Origin: Dyadobacter sp. UC 10 | Lineage (GTDB): Bacteria > Bacteroidota > Bacteroidia > Cytophagales > Spirosomataceae | NCBI RefSeq assembly: GCF_008369915.1 | Contig: NZ_VSRN01000001.1 | Coordinates: 744,001 to 808,000 of the forward strand | Direction: 5' to 3' | DNA length: 64,000 bases | Shown: one piece after another, positions 18,081 through 27,930 of the stretch | Numbering within the stretch: the first letter of the stretch is position 1 | Layout: each line of letters starts with the position of its first letter | Notes under the pieces: model-generated | Seen by the model: only the letters and a program-made list of their open reading frames with translations | Databases searched by the model: none | What the model was told of the DNA's origin: nothing | Translations under genes and position numbers: made by a program

Positions 18081-18464
18081 ATGATGAAACCGTTTTACAT
18101 TTTTCTGGCTGCATTAACACTTATTTTAAGCGTCATTGTTTTTATCAAATACAGGAAAGTAACGTTAGCCAAATCCTACAATGAGGTTGACAGTCTGGAA
18201 ATAATGCTACAAGACGTAAAAAGTCACCTTGCACCAAAATCGACGATCGGGTTTCAAACCAACACAGCGCAGGAAAGAGATATTGATCTGTATTTCAAAT
18301 CCGCGTTTATTCTGGCTCCGGCAGTGGTAAAGCCCGGGCCAGGCGACACCTTGTTGATCATACAGGACCGTCACCTTCCCGCCTTATCCACTGATAAATA
18401 CATCCATCTTAAAAATGGCGGAAACACGAAATTGACTTACAGCTTGCTCCGTATCAAAAACTGA
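18081..18464 (+). CDS. Small single-span membrane or secreted protein, unknown function
   Basis: 127 aa with one N-terminal hydrophobic segment (IFLAALTLILSVIVFI, about residues 7-22) followed by a polar domain rich in beta-prone segments. I do not recognise the family. It ends two bases before the ATG of the multi-spanning membrane protein, so the two are probably translated together, and a role beside that putative glycosyltransferase is likely. Confidence 0.65.
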   Translation: MMKPFYIFLAALTLILSVIVFIKYRKVTLAKSYNEVDSLEIMLQDVKSHLAPKSTIGFQTNTAQERDIDLYFKSAFILAPAVVKPGPGDTLLIIQDRHLPALSTDKYIHLKNGGNTKLTYSLLRIKN

Positions 18465-18465
18465 T

Positions 18466-19782
18466 ATGCTTATTTTTACTTTTCTGATTTCCATCGCTTT
18501 TGCATTTGTCAGGATAAACGCCTTTCTCCATCAAAAACACCCCTCAGGCAGGCACCTGAATTATATGGTGGCTTTTGCATTATCAATTTCTCTTTTTTCC
18601 TACCTATACTATTTAAGCCTGATTTTCAGCATTAGTTATGAGCATGTATTGATTGGTATTATTATCGCCGCCACTTTATCGGGTTTGCTAAACAAAAAGG
18701 ATCGGGACATTCGGCAATTCAGTTTTACTCGGATACAGGGTGCCGGCAACCTGTTTATTCTGGTTATCGGGATCCTTTTTCTCACGATAAGGTTTCTGAT
18801 TTACGTGCGTCGCTGGGGAGATTGGGACGCCTTTGCGATATGGACCATGCACGCAAAATTCCTCTACTACCCGGAATTTTGGACCAATATGTTTACCAGT
18901 AACCTTTCCGGTACTCACCCCGACTACCCTCTGATGTTGCCGTCGTTGATTGCATTCACCTGGCCAGGCATCGGCCTGATAACCCCCTTGGTTCCTATCG
19001 TCATTGCGAATTTCGTTTTCATCGCCATACCTGCGACTATTTTTCTGGCATTGAACCGGTATAACTACAAATTCGCTGCACTGATATCGCTGATTGTGTT
19101 CGCGTTGGATGCTAAATTTATACAGATTGCAGGATCTCAATATGCTGATACGCTATTGTCGTTTTTTATCCTGATGACCTTTGTTCTCCATAAAGAAATT
19201 GAAGAGGCAGGTGGAATAGCAATTGTTTTAATAACGGGGTTTATTGCGGGCAGCGCAATGTGGGTTAAAAACGAGGGACTTCTGTTCTTTGTCATATTTC
19301 TGGCCTTGTTTGTCTGTTTTAATTACAGAAATCCTCGTGTAATCCTGGGCTTCCTGGCCGGTGGAATACTTCCATTACTGGCGTTAGTCTTTTTTAAAAT
19401 TAAGCTGGCACCCGGAAATGATCTGGTTAATTCCGACAGGGCCGGAGTTCCGGACCTGATCCTGGACGTTGACAGATATATGCTGATTATTAAACATATG
19501 TCGTCGACCTCTACCCGGTATTATTGGGTGGTGCTGTTAGCTTTTGTCGTTCTGGTTATACGGAAACAACCATTTTCAAGAACGCTGCCATTTCTGGTCG
19601 TCAGCCTGTTATTTGCAGGCTATTTTGCGATCTATCTGATCACACCTAATGATCTTGACTGGCATTTGGGAGCTTCGATTGATCGGCTCATGCACCATGT
19701 ATATCCTGCCTGCATTTACCTGTTTCTTTTACGGTTCAGTAAAGTTTCAGGGCCGGGATATTACAATTTGCCAACTACTTAA
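18466..19782 (+). CDS. Multi-spanning membrane protein, GT39/ArnT-like glycosyltransferase
   Basis: 438 aa with about ten to twelve predicted transmembrane segments. The first large loop carries RRWGDWDAFAIWTMHAKFLY, reminiscent of the acidic motif in the first periplasmic loop of GT-C glycosyltransferases (PMT/ArnT/GT39). HPDYPLMLPSL, the later loop NEGLLFFV and a C-terminal periplasmic HLGASIDRLMHHVYP also fit. Such enzymes move a sugar from a polyprenyl-phosphate donor onto lipid or protein at the periplasmic face. The acceptor is unknown. The start is two bases after the preceding stop. Confidence 0.7.
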   Translation: MLIFTFLISIAFAFVRINAFLHQKHPSGRHLNYMVAFALSISLFSYLYYLSLIFSISYEHVLIGIIIAATLSGLLNKKDRDIRQFSFTRIQGAGNLFILVIGILFLTIRFLIYVRRWGDWDAFAIWTMHAKFLYYPEFWTNMFTSNLSGTHPDYPLMLPSLIAFTWPGIGLITPLVPIVIANFVFIAIPATIFLALNRYNYKFAALISLIVFALDAKFIQIAGSQYADTLLSFFILMTFVLHKEIEEAGGIAIVLITGFIAGSAMWVKNEGLLFFVIFLALFVCFNYRNPRVILGFLAGGILPLLALVFFKIKLAPGNDLVNSDRAGVPDLILDVDRYMLIIKHMSSTSTRYYWVVLLAFVVLVIRKQPFSRTLPFLVVSLLFAGYFAIYLITPNDLDWHLGASIDRLMHHVYPACIYLFLLRFSKVSGPGYYNLPTT

Positions 19783-19965
19783 TGGGAAACGAAATGACGA
19801 TTCTTGCCTGAGCAAGAGCAAATACCTGATATACAAATTATTGCACTTTCATGTTTAGCTGAGTCTTGGTCGGGATAGTACTGACAGCTAAAAAAATTGC
19901 TCCGAATTTGTCACGTTTCCGAAGCTGGCTCGTCTTTGCGATACCACGAAACGGAAACCCATGCC

Positions 19966-22371
19966 ATGAAAAGACTTTTGCCTTTAATTGCTGCGTTTAC
20001 AGCAACCAGTTACCTCTCCTTCGCTCAGCAAATCAAGATTTCAGGGCTGCTATTGGATTCTACGGCCACCAAACCGGTTGAATTTGCCACCGTAGCGCTC
20101 CTGAAAAACGGCAAGCCCATACAGGGCGTCAATTCCGATTCCAAAGGACGATTTATTTTCAACAAAGTAGAAAAGGGTGAATATGCCGTTCAGGCGTCGT
20201 TATTGGGCTACGTTAGCAAAACTGTTGATAAAATCGTGGCCGCTGGCGAAGACATTGAAATAGGTATTATCAAATTGTCCCCAACCGTGCAGAATCTGAA
20301 TGAAGTGACTGTCACCGAGCAGAAAGCGTTGTTTGAAGAAAAAGCTGACCGAATGGTTTATAATGCTGAAAAAGACATCAGCATCAAGGGCGGCGATGCG
20401 ACAGATGTACTCAAAAAAATTCCTTCCGTCGCTGTGGATATCGAAGGAAATGTTCAATTGCGCGGCAGCTCTAATATCAAGGTATTGATTAATAACAAAC
20501 CGTCGAGCATTGTGGCGCGCAGCGTTTCAGATGCGTTGAAGCAGATTCCGGCGGATATCATTAAACAAGTGGAAGTAATTACTTCACCATCGGCCAAATA
20601 TGACGCTGAAGGCACGGCAGGAATTATTAATATCATTACCAAGAAAAATACGCTGCGCGGCACAAGCGGCTCGGTCAGCCCGAATTTCGGACAATGGAAC
20701 AACTGGCAAAACGCCAGCATTAACCACCGCATGAAAGCCATCAACATTTCTGCCAACGGCGGATTTAATGATTGGAAAAACAAACGCTTCATGCAGCTCC
20801 GCCGCTCATTCACAAACGGCGACACGCTTACCGACCAAAATCAGCCACAAAAGATCACCGGCAAAGGCAAAAATTTTTACGGGACGGTGAATGTGGATTG
20901 GGATGTGGACTCACTGAACAGGATCGGTGCCGGTCTCAACTATTACAACGGCGCCAACACCAACTTTTTCGATATTGAATTCACGGAAAGCAGCCAGGAT
21001 GTAGTCGGACAATATTTTCAGCGGGACATGAGCCGCACTTACGATTGGGCTGGTGCGACAGTGAACCTGGATTATACGCGTTTGTTCAAAAAGCCCAAAA
21101 AGGAGATAAACCTGCTGATGATGTATTCCTTTGAAGGCGAGGACAGCGATTACTCGTCCAACCTGCTTAACCGCGAAAACACGGTTTATTACCGTGAAAA
21201 AAGCTACAACATCAGCAACAATAAGGAAGGGACCATTCAGTTGGATTTCACCAATCCGCTCGATAGCATCAGCATGCTTGAACTGGGTTCGAAAACGATT
21301 TTTCGTCAGATCCTGAGCGATTACCGCATTTCCAGTGCGCTAGAGGGTTCAACGGATTTCAAGGACATGCCCGAGCTGGCCAATATATTTGATTATGCCC
21401 AGCAGGTAACATCGGCTTATGTGGTGTATACCCGCACGCCCAAAAAGCGCTGGGGCATTAACCTGGGTGCGCGTTACGAACACACATTTATCCAGGCCGA
21501 TTTCCTGAACGGTACTACTTCATTTTCAAACAATTACGGCAATCTGATCCCCAGCGTCAGCTTGTCGCGCAGCATAAAGAAAGATCAGCAACTGCGGCTG
21601 AGCTATACGCAGCGCATCCAGCGGCCGCAATTTTACTATCTGAACCCATACGTGAACCAGGCCGATTCTAAAAATCAATATGGTGGAAATCCCTATCTCA
21701 AACCTGAGCTAACGCACTCTATTGAAGCCAATTACAGTGTTTCTATTAAGCAAACCAGCTTTAACGCCTCGTTCTTTTTGCGCCAGACCAACAATGCGAT
21801 TGAAAGTATCAACACGGTCGACACCAGCGGTGTGTTGAAACAGATCTTTCAGAATGTTGCCCAAAATTCCGCTTATGGCTTAAACCTGAGCGCTAACACG
21901 AAAATTATTAAACAATGGAGCGTAAACGGCTCATTGAATGTGTTTTACAATGTGTTAGAAAGTGAAGAACTGAAAACACGCAATGCAGACTGGATGTATC
22001 GGATCAACCTCAACTCCAGCATTGATTTCGGCAAAGGGATCAAGGCGCAGCTTTTCGGGTTCTATAACTCTGCGCGCGTTAACCTGCAGGGAAAATATGG
22101 CGGCTTTGGATTTTATAATATGGTGCTGCAAAAAGAAGTGCTAAAAAAGAAAGGCACCATCGGTTTTGGCTATGATAATCCATTTAACAGGAGAATCAAA
22201 TGGCGAAATGATTTCGTAGGGCCCAATTTTGTTCAGATACAGGATGTGGCCATGTACCGCAGGGGCTGGCGGATCAATCTGAAATACGAATTCGGACAAA
22301 TGACGAGCGGCCCGCGGCAGAAGAAACGGATCAGTAATGATGATAAAAAAGGCGGCGAGGGCAATAACTAA
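19966..22371 (+). CDS. TonB-dependent receptor with carboxypeptidase-like N-terminal domain (OMP_b-brl_3 type)
   Basis: 801-aa outer-membrane receptor. The start at 19966 gives a proper signal peptide (MKRLLPLIAAFTATSYLSFAQ); the frame extends 23 codons further but without leader features. It has a carboxypeptidase-regulatory-like domain (GLLLDSTATKPVEFATVALLKNG), then the plug (LRGSSNIKVLINNKPSSIVAR, VEVITSPSAKYDAEGTAGIINIIT) and the beta-barrel (about residues 250-790). It is not SusC-type and has no SusD partner. It converges on a related receptor with a 21-base gap. The ligand is unknown. Confidence 0.92.
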   Translation: MKRLLPLIAAFTATSYLSFAQQIKISGLLLDSTATKPVEFATVALLKNGKPIQGVNSDSKGRFIFNKVEKGEYAVQASLLGYVSKTVDKIVAAGEDIEIGIIKLSPTVQNLNEVTVTEQKALFEEKADRMVYNAEKDISIKGGDATDVLKKIPSVAVDIEGNVQLRGSSNIKVLINNKPSSIVARSVSDALKQIPADIIKQVEVITSPSAKYDAEGTAGIINIITKKNTLRGTSGSVSPNFGQWNNWQNASINHRMKAINISANGGFNDWKNKRFMQLRRSFTNGDTLTDQNQPQKITGKGKNFYGTVNVDWDVDSLNRIGAGLNYYNGANTNFFDIEFTESSQDVVGQYFQRDMSRTYDWAGATVNLDYTRLFKKPKKEINLLMMYSFEGEDSDYSSNLLNRENTVYYREKSYNISNNKEGTIQLDFTNPLDSISMLELGSKTIFRQILSDYRISSALEGSTDFKDMPELANIFDYAQQVTSAYVVYTRTPKKRWGINLGARYEHTFIQADFLNGTTSFSNNYGNLIPSVSLSRSIKKDQQLRLSYTQRIQRPQFYYLNPYVNQADSKNQYGGNPYLKPELTHSIEANYSVSIKQTSFNASFFLRQTNNAIESINTVDTSGVLKQIFQNVAQNSAYGLNLSANTKIIKQWSVNGSLNVFYNVLESEELKTRNADWMYRINLNSSIDFGKGIKAQLFGFYNSARVNLQGKYGGFGFYNMVLQKEVLKKKGTIGFGYDNPFNRRIKWRNDFVGPNFVQIQDVAMYRRGWRINLKYEFGQMTSGPRQKKRISNDDKKGGEGNN

Positions 22372-22392
22372 CATAAAAACAGTGCCGAAACC

Positions 22393-24534
22393 TTAATCCG
22401 AATTTTCTAACTGCCTCATCTTCGGATTTTCAATTTCTTTCTTACCTAATTTGAATGAGGCAGAAAACCTGATGTTCTGGTTTTGGTAACGGAATGTCTG
22501 GATCTGGCGATAGGCCTGGCTGATCACTTCTTCTTTGATAAATGTGTGTGGTGTCAAGAATGCATCGAGCCTTAAACTCAGGTTAATCCGCTCGTTTTTC
22601 GACTTTTTGTTGATAGTCATGCTATAATATTTCCAGCCTGAACGATAACCTTGCAACCGGAGGTTTTTGCTGTCAAAGAACCCGTAAAAATCCACACTGA
22701 ATCCGGCTCCGATCTTGTAGCTACTGTTAATCACCAGCTGACGCATTAACCCGGAGTTCGAAATGCCCAGCGCGGCGCTTCTCAGCCATACATATTGGCC
22801 GGTAAATGTGCTGCCAAGCGTAAATTTCGGCGCTGGTTTCCAGGTTAATGTTGCTGATAAACCCAGCCTGCGGTTTTTTCCCACGTTCCTGAATGTGCTC
22901 TCAAATAAACCCGCGGATAAGGGTGTACGGATGTTTTCAATGCTGTTTCTGTTGTCGTTGAAAAATAATGCAAAGTCTTTGAACAGTTTGGGATCCGTTT
23001 GCGTGAGGCTGATTTGGTAACGATTGGTCAGCTCGGGTCTCAGATAAGGATTGCCATATTGTGCCGTTAATGAATCGCTTCTGTTTACCGTCGGATTGAG
23101 ATAACCAAAATACGGTCTGGCAATTCTGGTCGTGTAGTTGAACTTTAGACTGGTTTTTTCACTGATCATCCGGGTGATCAAGATCTGGGGAATGACATGA
23201 TCATAAGACGGAACCCGCAGTGAGGTGTCCTGAAAAACAGCATTTAATTTAGCTCGCTCATAGCGGATCCCTGTCACGATCGCCCATTTTTCCAGTTTCA
23301 AACTCACGCTGCCATACACTGCGTAAATGTTGTTCAGGTAACTGAAATGATTGCCCCGCGCCGCATCATTCACAAATTCAGACTCATCAAAATGATAGAT
23401 TCCGAACCGGTTATCGCTGTTCATATTCTTCCGCGTCAGCTTTACGCCTGTTTCCAGCTTCCAATGTTCATGAAAGGAATTGGTATAATCTCCCTGAAAG
23501 GTGAAGTCGCGCAGGCGCATGTTGCTTTTGAAATTTTCCCGATAACTGATCAATTCATGCTGAACCTGCTCCATGTCATATCCGCTCGTCCCATTGAACA
23601 TGGCATACATTGCGAGTACTGAAATTTCCTGGCGTCCGTTTTGTGAAGCGCCATTATATCCGGCATTGAATGAGTTGCCTTTGTTGTCCATTGGCGTGAT
23701 GATATTTCGTCGGAATGCAGGGATTAATTCGTCGTCAACCTCCGTAAAATTGTCAGAAACCGTTACTGTTTGATTAGGCATACGCCGCGCGCGATAACCG
23801 ATGCTCAATGTGTTTAAAGAATCGATACTGAACAGCATATTTGCTCCGCCAAAGAAGTAATCACCTTTTTGCCTCGATTCATTTCTTTGAATAAGTGTCA
23901 ATTGCGCCGTGGTCCTTTCCAGTTCAGCACCGTTTTTGTTCCAATATTTTTGATAATAACCGTCTGCATTGACGAGCACTTTGCCGCGTTTGCTGTGAAC
24001 CTCGGCCATGATACTTTCATTTCTGTTTGCCAGGACACCGGTAATACTGCCGTTGGTGGCGTCCTTTCGGATCTTTCTGGTTATGATGTTGATGACACCG
24101 TCCGTTCCCTCGGCATCATACCTGGCGGATGGATTGGTGATCACCTCCACTTTTACAATATTTTCTCCCCTTATTGCCTTCAAAGCGTCAGAAACCGATG
24201 AGGCGTAAACTTCCGACGGTTTGCCATCGATGAAAACCCTGATATTGGAACTCCCCCGCATCGTCACGCCGCCATCCGCATCGACTGATAACATCGGCAC
24301 TTTTCTCAAAATATCAGCGCCGTCAGAACCAGCCGGGGAAGGCAGGCTTTCCGCATTGAAAGTGATGCCATCGGCGCGTTGTTCGACGAGCGGCTTCTGT
24401 CCGCGAATGGTTACGGCTTCCAGCGTTTTTGCCTTTAACGTATCCACCTTAGTATCCTTATTATTAGCATCCTGAGCTGATGAACTTATTGTACAAATCG
24501 CGCACAGCAATGCCACGAACACAAAATTTCTCAT
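22393..24534 (-). CDS. TonB-dependent receptor (OMP_b-brl_3 type) without N-terminal carboxypeptidase-like domain
   Basis: 713-aa receptor with signal peptide (ending SSSAQ), a short linker, then the plug with LEAVTIRGQKPLVEQRADG, MRGSSNIRVFIDGKPSEVYA and VEVITNPSARYDAEGTDGVINIIT. The barrel closes with FRYQNQNIRFSASFKLGKKEIE. The plug is clearly related to the convergent receptor next door, but the regulatory-like domain is missing, so the pair are diverged paralogues, not recent copies. It starts 38 bases downstream of the secreted dioxygenase gene on the same strand, so the two may form one unit. Confidence 0.92.
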   Translation of the reverse strand: MRNFVFVALLCAICTISSSAQDANNKDTKVDTLKAKTLEAVTIRGQKPLVEQRADGITFNAESLPSPAGSDGADILRKVPMLSVDADGGVTMRGSSNIRVFIDGKPSEVYASSVSDALKAIRGENIVKVEVITNPSARYDAEGTDGVINIITRKIRKDATNGSITGVLANRNESIMAEVHSKRGKVLVNADGYYQKYWNKNGAELERTTAQLTLIQRNESRQKGDYFFGGANMLFSIDSLNTLSIGYRARRMPNQTVTVSDNFTEVDDELIPAFRRNIITPMDNKGNSFNAGYNGASQNGRQEISVLAMYAMFNGTSGYDMEQVQHELISYRENFKSNMRLRDFTFQGDYTNSFHEHWKLETGVKLTRKNMNSDNRFGIYHFDESEFVNDAARGNHFSYLNNIYAVYGSVSLKLEKWAIVTGIRYERAKLNAVFQDTSLRVPSYDHVIPQILITRMISEKTSLKFNYTTRIARPYFGYLNPTVNRSDSLTAQYGNPYLRPELTNRYQISLTQTDPKLFKDFALFFNDNRNSIENIRTPLSAGLFESTFRNVGKNRRLGLSATLTWKPAPKFTLGSTFTGQYVWLRSAALGISNSGLMRQLVINSSYKIGAGFSVDFYGFFDSKNLRLQGYRSGWKYYSMTINKKSKNERINLSLRLDAFLTPHTFIKEEVISQAYRQIQTFRYQNQNIRFSASFKLGKKEIENPKMRQLENSD

Positions 24535-24572
24535 GTTCTTTCGGTTAATATAAATGGTTGAAGCGGGTAGCT

Positions 24573-25199
24573 TTACTTCTTTACGGGGTAATCCGGGATG
24601 TTTTTACCTAAGTAAATATTCCGCTCACCTTTGTACATATTGCCCACGTCGTGGATCTGTACAATGCCGCTTCCGCCGCGGTTTTCCAGTTTCGCGCGCT
24701 TTTCGGGGGTTAAGAGCGGGTCATCGGAGAATACGAATTCGTCAATGTAATATTCGTTGATGCCCGGTTCTTTGATGGTAGCGTGGATGTGCGCGGGTTC
24801 GTCGCCGCCGGGGTAAGGTGCAGGACGCAGGCAACCGAATTTGTATTGCCCTTTCTGGTCCGTTTTTACCCAGCTACGCAAATATCCGTGCCTTTTGGCC
24901 CAGCCTTTTTCATCTCCTTTTTTAGGATAAACGCCTTTTTCGTTCGTGTGATAAAGGTACAGCACGACATCCCGTGCCGGCGTTCCATCCGCTTTGAATA
25001 CCGTTCCATTAATACCCATCGGCTTTTTTCCGTCCCAGCTAACCTCCGGGAGCTCAACAAATGAGGGCAATTTTTCAAAAGGGACCGTATTTTCATAAAT
25101 CGCCTCGCAGCCTTCGCAAGGACCTCCTACCTTTTCATTTTGCGCAAAACCGGCTGTTACTGAAATCGTTATCACTAAAAAGGACGCTAGCGCTTTCAT
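24573..25199 (-). CDS. Secreted intradiol ring-cleavage dioxygenase
   Basis: 208-aa protein of the protocatechuate 3,4-dioxygenase beta-like superfamily. The start at 25199 (MKALASFLVITISVTAGFAQ) gives a signal peptide; the open frame runs 30 codons upstream without one. Ligands of the catalytic non-haem Fe(III) are visible: Tyr81 (KGVYPKKGD), Tyr129 (RPAPYPGG) and His137/His139 (AHIH). Export to the periplasm or surface is unusual compared with cytosolic beta-ketoadipate enzymes but common for Bacteroidetes members. Substrates may be catechols or polymer-bound diphenols. It precedes a TonB receptor on the same strand. Confidence 0.88.
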   Translation of the reverse strand: MKALASFLVITISVTAGFAQNEKVGGPCEGCEAIYENTVPFEKLPSFVELPEVSWDGKKPMGINGTVFKADGTPARDVVLYLYHTNEKGVYPKKGDEKGWAKRHGYLRSWVKTDQKGQYKFGCLRPAPYPGGDEPAHIHATIKEPGINEYYIDEFVFSDDPLLTPEKRAKLENRGGSGIVQIHDVGNMYKGERNIYLGKNIPDYPVKK

Positions 25200-25456
25200 G
25201 GTCTGATGTGTTTTGGTTTTCGAAACAAACAAACCACAAGTATTCATCACTTCAAAAAATAGTAGAGCAACGACGTGATTAGTAGACAACCGTTCAGCCC
25301 GTCAATCCCGGGTGATGCTTCCTCTACTTTTTACGCAGTTAGTCGACTATATTTCGCAGATTAAATGCTTTTCTTTTCATTTACGAGAGGTCAAAATATA
25401 CATTGATTTCCAGTAATTTAAAGCAATCATGCGCCACGATTTTAACTGAAAAACAA

Positions 25457-26518
25457 ATGGACTTCTTTGACAGAAACGTCAAAATCCCGTTCTCAAAACG
25501 CGAGATATCCGTCAAATACGCGCTGCTCCATGCTGCTTACTGGCTATTCATCACCGGTTTTTTCATCTACGAAAAACGCTACCTGATCTATAAAGCCAGT
25601 ATGCCTTATTTTTTGCTCTGTGTAGTGGGCCGGATTTTAATGCTGATCGTGATCGCCTATTTAAACCTCCATTTTTTCCTGCCCAACCTGCTGTTAAAGA
25701 AACGCTACTTGCTATACGCAACCGCCGTTTTTCTTTCGATATTGGGGTACCTGCTCATGCAGAGCGTTTTCGATTTTTACCTTTACGGCTACGTCATCGG
25801 CCCGATGCGCAACAGCGATTGGGTGGAAACATTGTCCTATAATTTTTTCAGTACACTTTGGTATGTCGGACTTATGCTCGCGCTGAAACTGAGCCTCGAC
25901 TGGTACGAGCAGCAGCGCGTTTTACAGAAAATAACCGTTGAAAAATTGCAGGCCGAGGTCAATTTTCTGCGCGCTCAGGTGAACCCGCATTTCCTGTTCA
26001 ATGTGCTGAATAATCTGTATGCGCTTACATTAAAAAAGTCGGATCTGGCGCCGGATGTGGTGCTGAAATTGTCCGAAATGATGGAGTATATGCTTTACGA
26101 CAGCGATGATTCGCGCGTGCTGCTGCAAAAAGAGATTGGGTATCTGAACACTTACCTGGAATTGGAAAAACTGCGTTTTGGGGATCATTCCGACATTACC
26201 CTGCATGTCAGCGGGGATATAAACGGCCAGGTTATCGCCCCGTTACTTTTGCTTCCGCTCGTCGAAAATGCGATGAAACATGGCGTAAGCAGGCAAAATG
26301 GCACGGCCTGGCTCCATGCCGATCTCCGGGTGAGTAAGTCGTCTGTCAAACTGGATATTGAAAACAGCAAACCGGCTGTTGTTTCACCTGCGGGCAAGGG
26401 CGGCATCGGGCTGGACAATTTACGGAAACGGCTGAACCTGCTTTATCCCTCGAGACACACATTGAATACCGAAGACAAGGGAAATTCCTTCCTGGTTAAT
26501 CTGGAAATTGAATTTTAG
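25457..26518 (+). CDS. LytS-type sensor histidine kinase
   Basis: 353 aa from the ATG at 25457; a TTG at 25403 would add 18 codons without obvious features. Four transmembrane segments lie between about residues 25 and 150. A coiled linker (QQRVLQKITVEKLQAEVNFL) leads to the His_kinase domain with the phospho-acceptor His in VNPHFLFNVLNNLY and an ATPase domain (LLLPLVENAMKHGV, GKGGIGLDNLRKRL). It has no large sensor domain, so the signal is probably sensed in or near the membrane. The LytTR regulator starts 5 bases after its stop. Confidence 0.92.
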   Translation: MDFFDRNVKIPFSKREISVKYALLHAAYWLFITGFFIYEKRYLIYKASMPYFLLCVVGRILMLIVIAYLNLHFFLPNLLLKKRYLLYATAVFLSILGYLLMQSVFDFYLYGYVIGPMRNSDWVETLSYNFFSTLWYVGLMLALKLSLDWYEQQRVLQKITVEKLQAEVNFLRAQVNPHFLFNVLNNLYALTLKKSDLAPDVVLKLSEMMEYMLYDSDDSRVLLQKEIGYLNTYLELEKLRFGDHSDITLHVSGDINGQVIAPLLLLPLVENAMKHGVSRQNGTAWLHADLRVSKSSVKLDIENSKPAVVSPAGKGGIGLDNLRKRLNLLYPSRHTLNTEDKGNSFLVNLEIEF

Positions 26519-26523
26519 AACAT

Positions 26524-27234
26524 ATGCTAAAATGCGTGATCATTGACGACGAGCCGCTTGCGCGCGGAGTTGTGGAAGGACACTTAAAAAGGCTGGACTT
26601 TATTGAATCTATCGTGCAATTCGGCCATGCTTCGGACGCCAAAAAATATCTGGAAACAAACGAAGCCGACGTGCTTTTTCTGGATATTGAAATGCCGGAA
26701 ATGACCGGGATTGAATTTCTTAAAACATTGGAACAACCACCCTTAACCATTTTTACGACGGCTTACCGGGATTATGCCTTCGAAGGTTTTGAACTGGGCG
26801 TCATTGATTTTCTGCTCAAACCGATCTCGTTCAACCGATTTACCCAGGCTATTGAAAAAGCAAGGGATTTTCTGGCATTGAAAGATCAGAATGTCAACAT
26901 TGAGGATAACGCCGGTGAAATGCACGGATCTGTTTTTGTCAAAAGCGGCGTGCAGCGGATCAGGTTGCAATTTGATGACGTGACGCATATCCAGGGATTG
27001 AAAGACTACGCGATCATTTATACCCATTCGGCAAAAATCGTAATCAAAGGCTCCATTAAGGCGATGCTCGACATATTTCCAAAAGCCGCATTTCTTCGCG
27101 TCCACAAATCCTTTATTGTTTCCATCGCCAAAATCACCCTGATCGAAAAAAACCGGATCGCTCTGAACGGACATCAGATTCCTATAGGCCGAAATTTCAG
27201 GAATGAGCTCGAAAAAGCGATCGGTGAGCGGTGA
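26524..27234 (+). CDS. LytTR-family response regulator, partner of the upstream kinase
   Basis: 236 aa: a receiver domain (CVIIDDEPLARG; Asp in LFLDIEMPEMTG; LLKPISFNRF) and a LytTR DNA-binding domain (VFVKSGVQRIRLQFDDVTHI, FLRVHKSFIVSIAKI, IPIGRNFRNELEKAIG). It sits 5 bases downstream of the kinase gene and converges with a second LytTR regulator 12 bases away. Targets are unknown; the dioxygenase and receptor genes diverging upstream are candidates by position only. Confidence 0.92.
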   Translation: MLKCVIIDDEPLARGVVEGHLKRLDFIESIVQFGHASDAKKYLETNEADVLFLDIEMPEMTGIEFLKTLEQPPLTIFTTAYRDYAFEGFELGVIDFLLKPISFNRFTQAIEKARDFLALKDQNVNIEDNAGEMHGSVFVKSGVQRIRLQFDDVTHIQGLKDYAIIYTHSAKIVIKGSIKAMLDIFPKAAFLRVHKSFIVSIAKITLIEKNRIALNGHQIPIGRNFRNELEKAIGER

Positions 27235-27246
27235 GTGCCGTTAATA

Positions 27247-27930
27247 TTATTTACCGATCAGCTCTAAAAATTGCGTGCGGTAGGTCGCAGAAATTGGGAT
27301 ATAGATGTTATTAACCCTCACTTTTTCTTTTTCCACAATCTCGATTTTGTCGAGAGAAACCATAAAGGACTTATGCACCCGGCAAATGGTGTGCGCGGAT
27401 ATCTCTTTTTCAAAATCGGTAAAGGTCTGCAATGTCATGATCTTCTTTTGGGTAGTATGGATCCTGCGATAGTCCCGCATTCCTTCAATGTAAAATATCT
27501 CGTTCAGCGGTATTCTCTCCAAACGGTTATCCGTTTTGACAAAGATCCACTGTTTGTCACGGAGGTTTTTACCGGCTAACCTGGTGCTCGCCTTATCTAC
27601 GGCCATCATGAACCTTTCGAAGGTAAACGGTTTGAGCAGATAATCGGTAACGCTTAATTCAAAGCCTTTTAATGCAAATTCATGATAGGCCGTGGTGATG
27701 ATCACCTGACTTTCAACGCGGGTGGATTCCAGCATGCTGATCCCGGAAAGTGCGCCCAGGTTAATATCCAGGAAGATCAGGTCGACCTGATTGGATTTTA
27801 AAAAAGCAAAGGCATTTTCCGCCTTGTCGAATGCGCCAATCAGGTTCAACAAGGGCAGGCGGAGTACGTAACCTCTTGTCCGTTCCATCGCAAGCGGTTC
27901 ATCTTCTACGATAATGCAACTGATTTTCAT
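27247..27930 (-). CDS. LytTR-family response regulator, last gene of the ABC exporter operon
   Basis: 227 aa with a receiver domain (CIIVEDEPLAMERT; Asp in LIFLDINLGALSG; LLKPFTFERFM) and a LytTR domain (IFVKTDNRLERIPLNEIFYIEGM, CRVHKSFMVSLDKIE). Its ATG overlaps the stop of the kinase gene by four bases (ATGA). By position it probably controls the ABC exporter genes at the head of the same run. It is related to, but clearly diverged from, the convergent regulator next door. Confidence 0.92.
   Translation of the reverse strand: MKISCIIVEDEPLAMERTRGYVLRLPLLNLIGAFDKAENAFAFLKSNQVDLIFLDINLGALSGISMLESTRVESQVIITTAYHEFALKGFELSVTDYLLKPFTFERFMMAVDKASTRLAGKNLRDKQWIFVKTDNRLERIPLNEIFYIEGMRDYRRIHTTQKKIMTLQTFTDFEKEISAHTICRVHKSFMVSLDKIEIVEKEKVRVNNIYIPISATYRTQFLELIGK

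Noticed and set aside
19897..19965. Longer start for the TonB-dependent receptor
   Set aside because: The extra residues lack leader features, while the ATG at 19966 gives a normal signal peptide.
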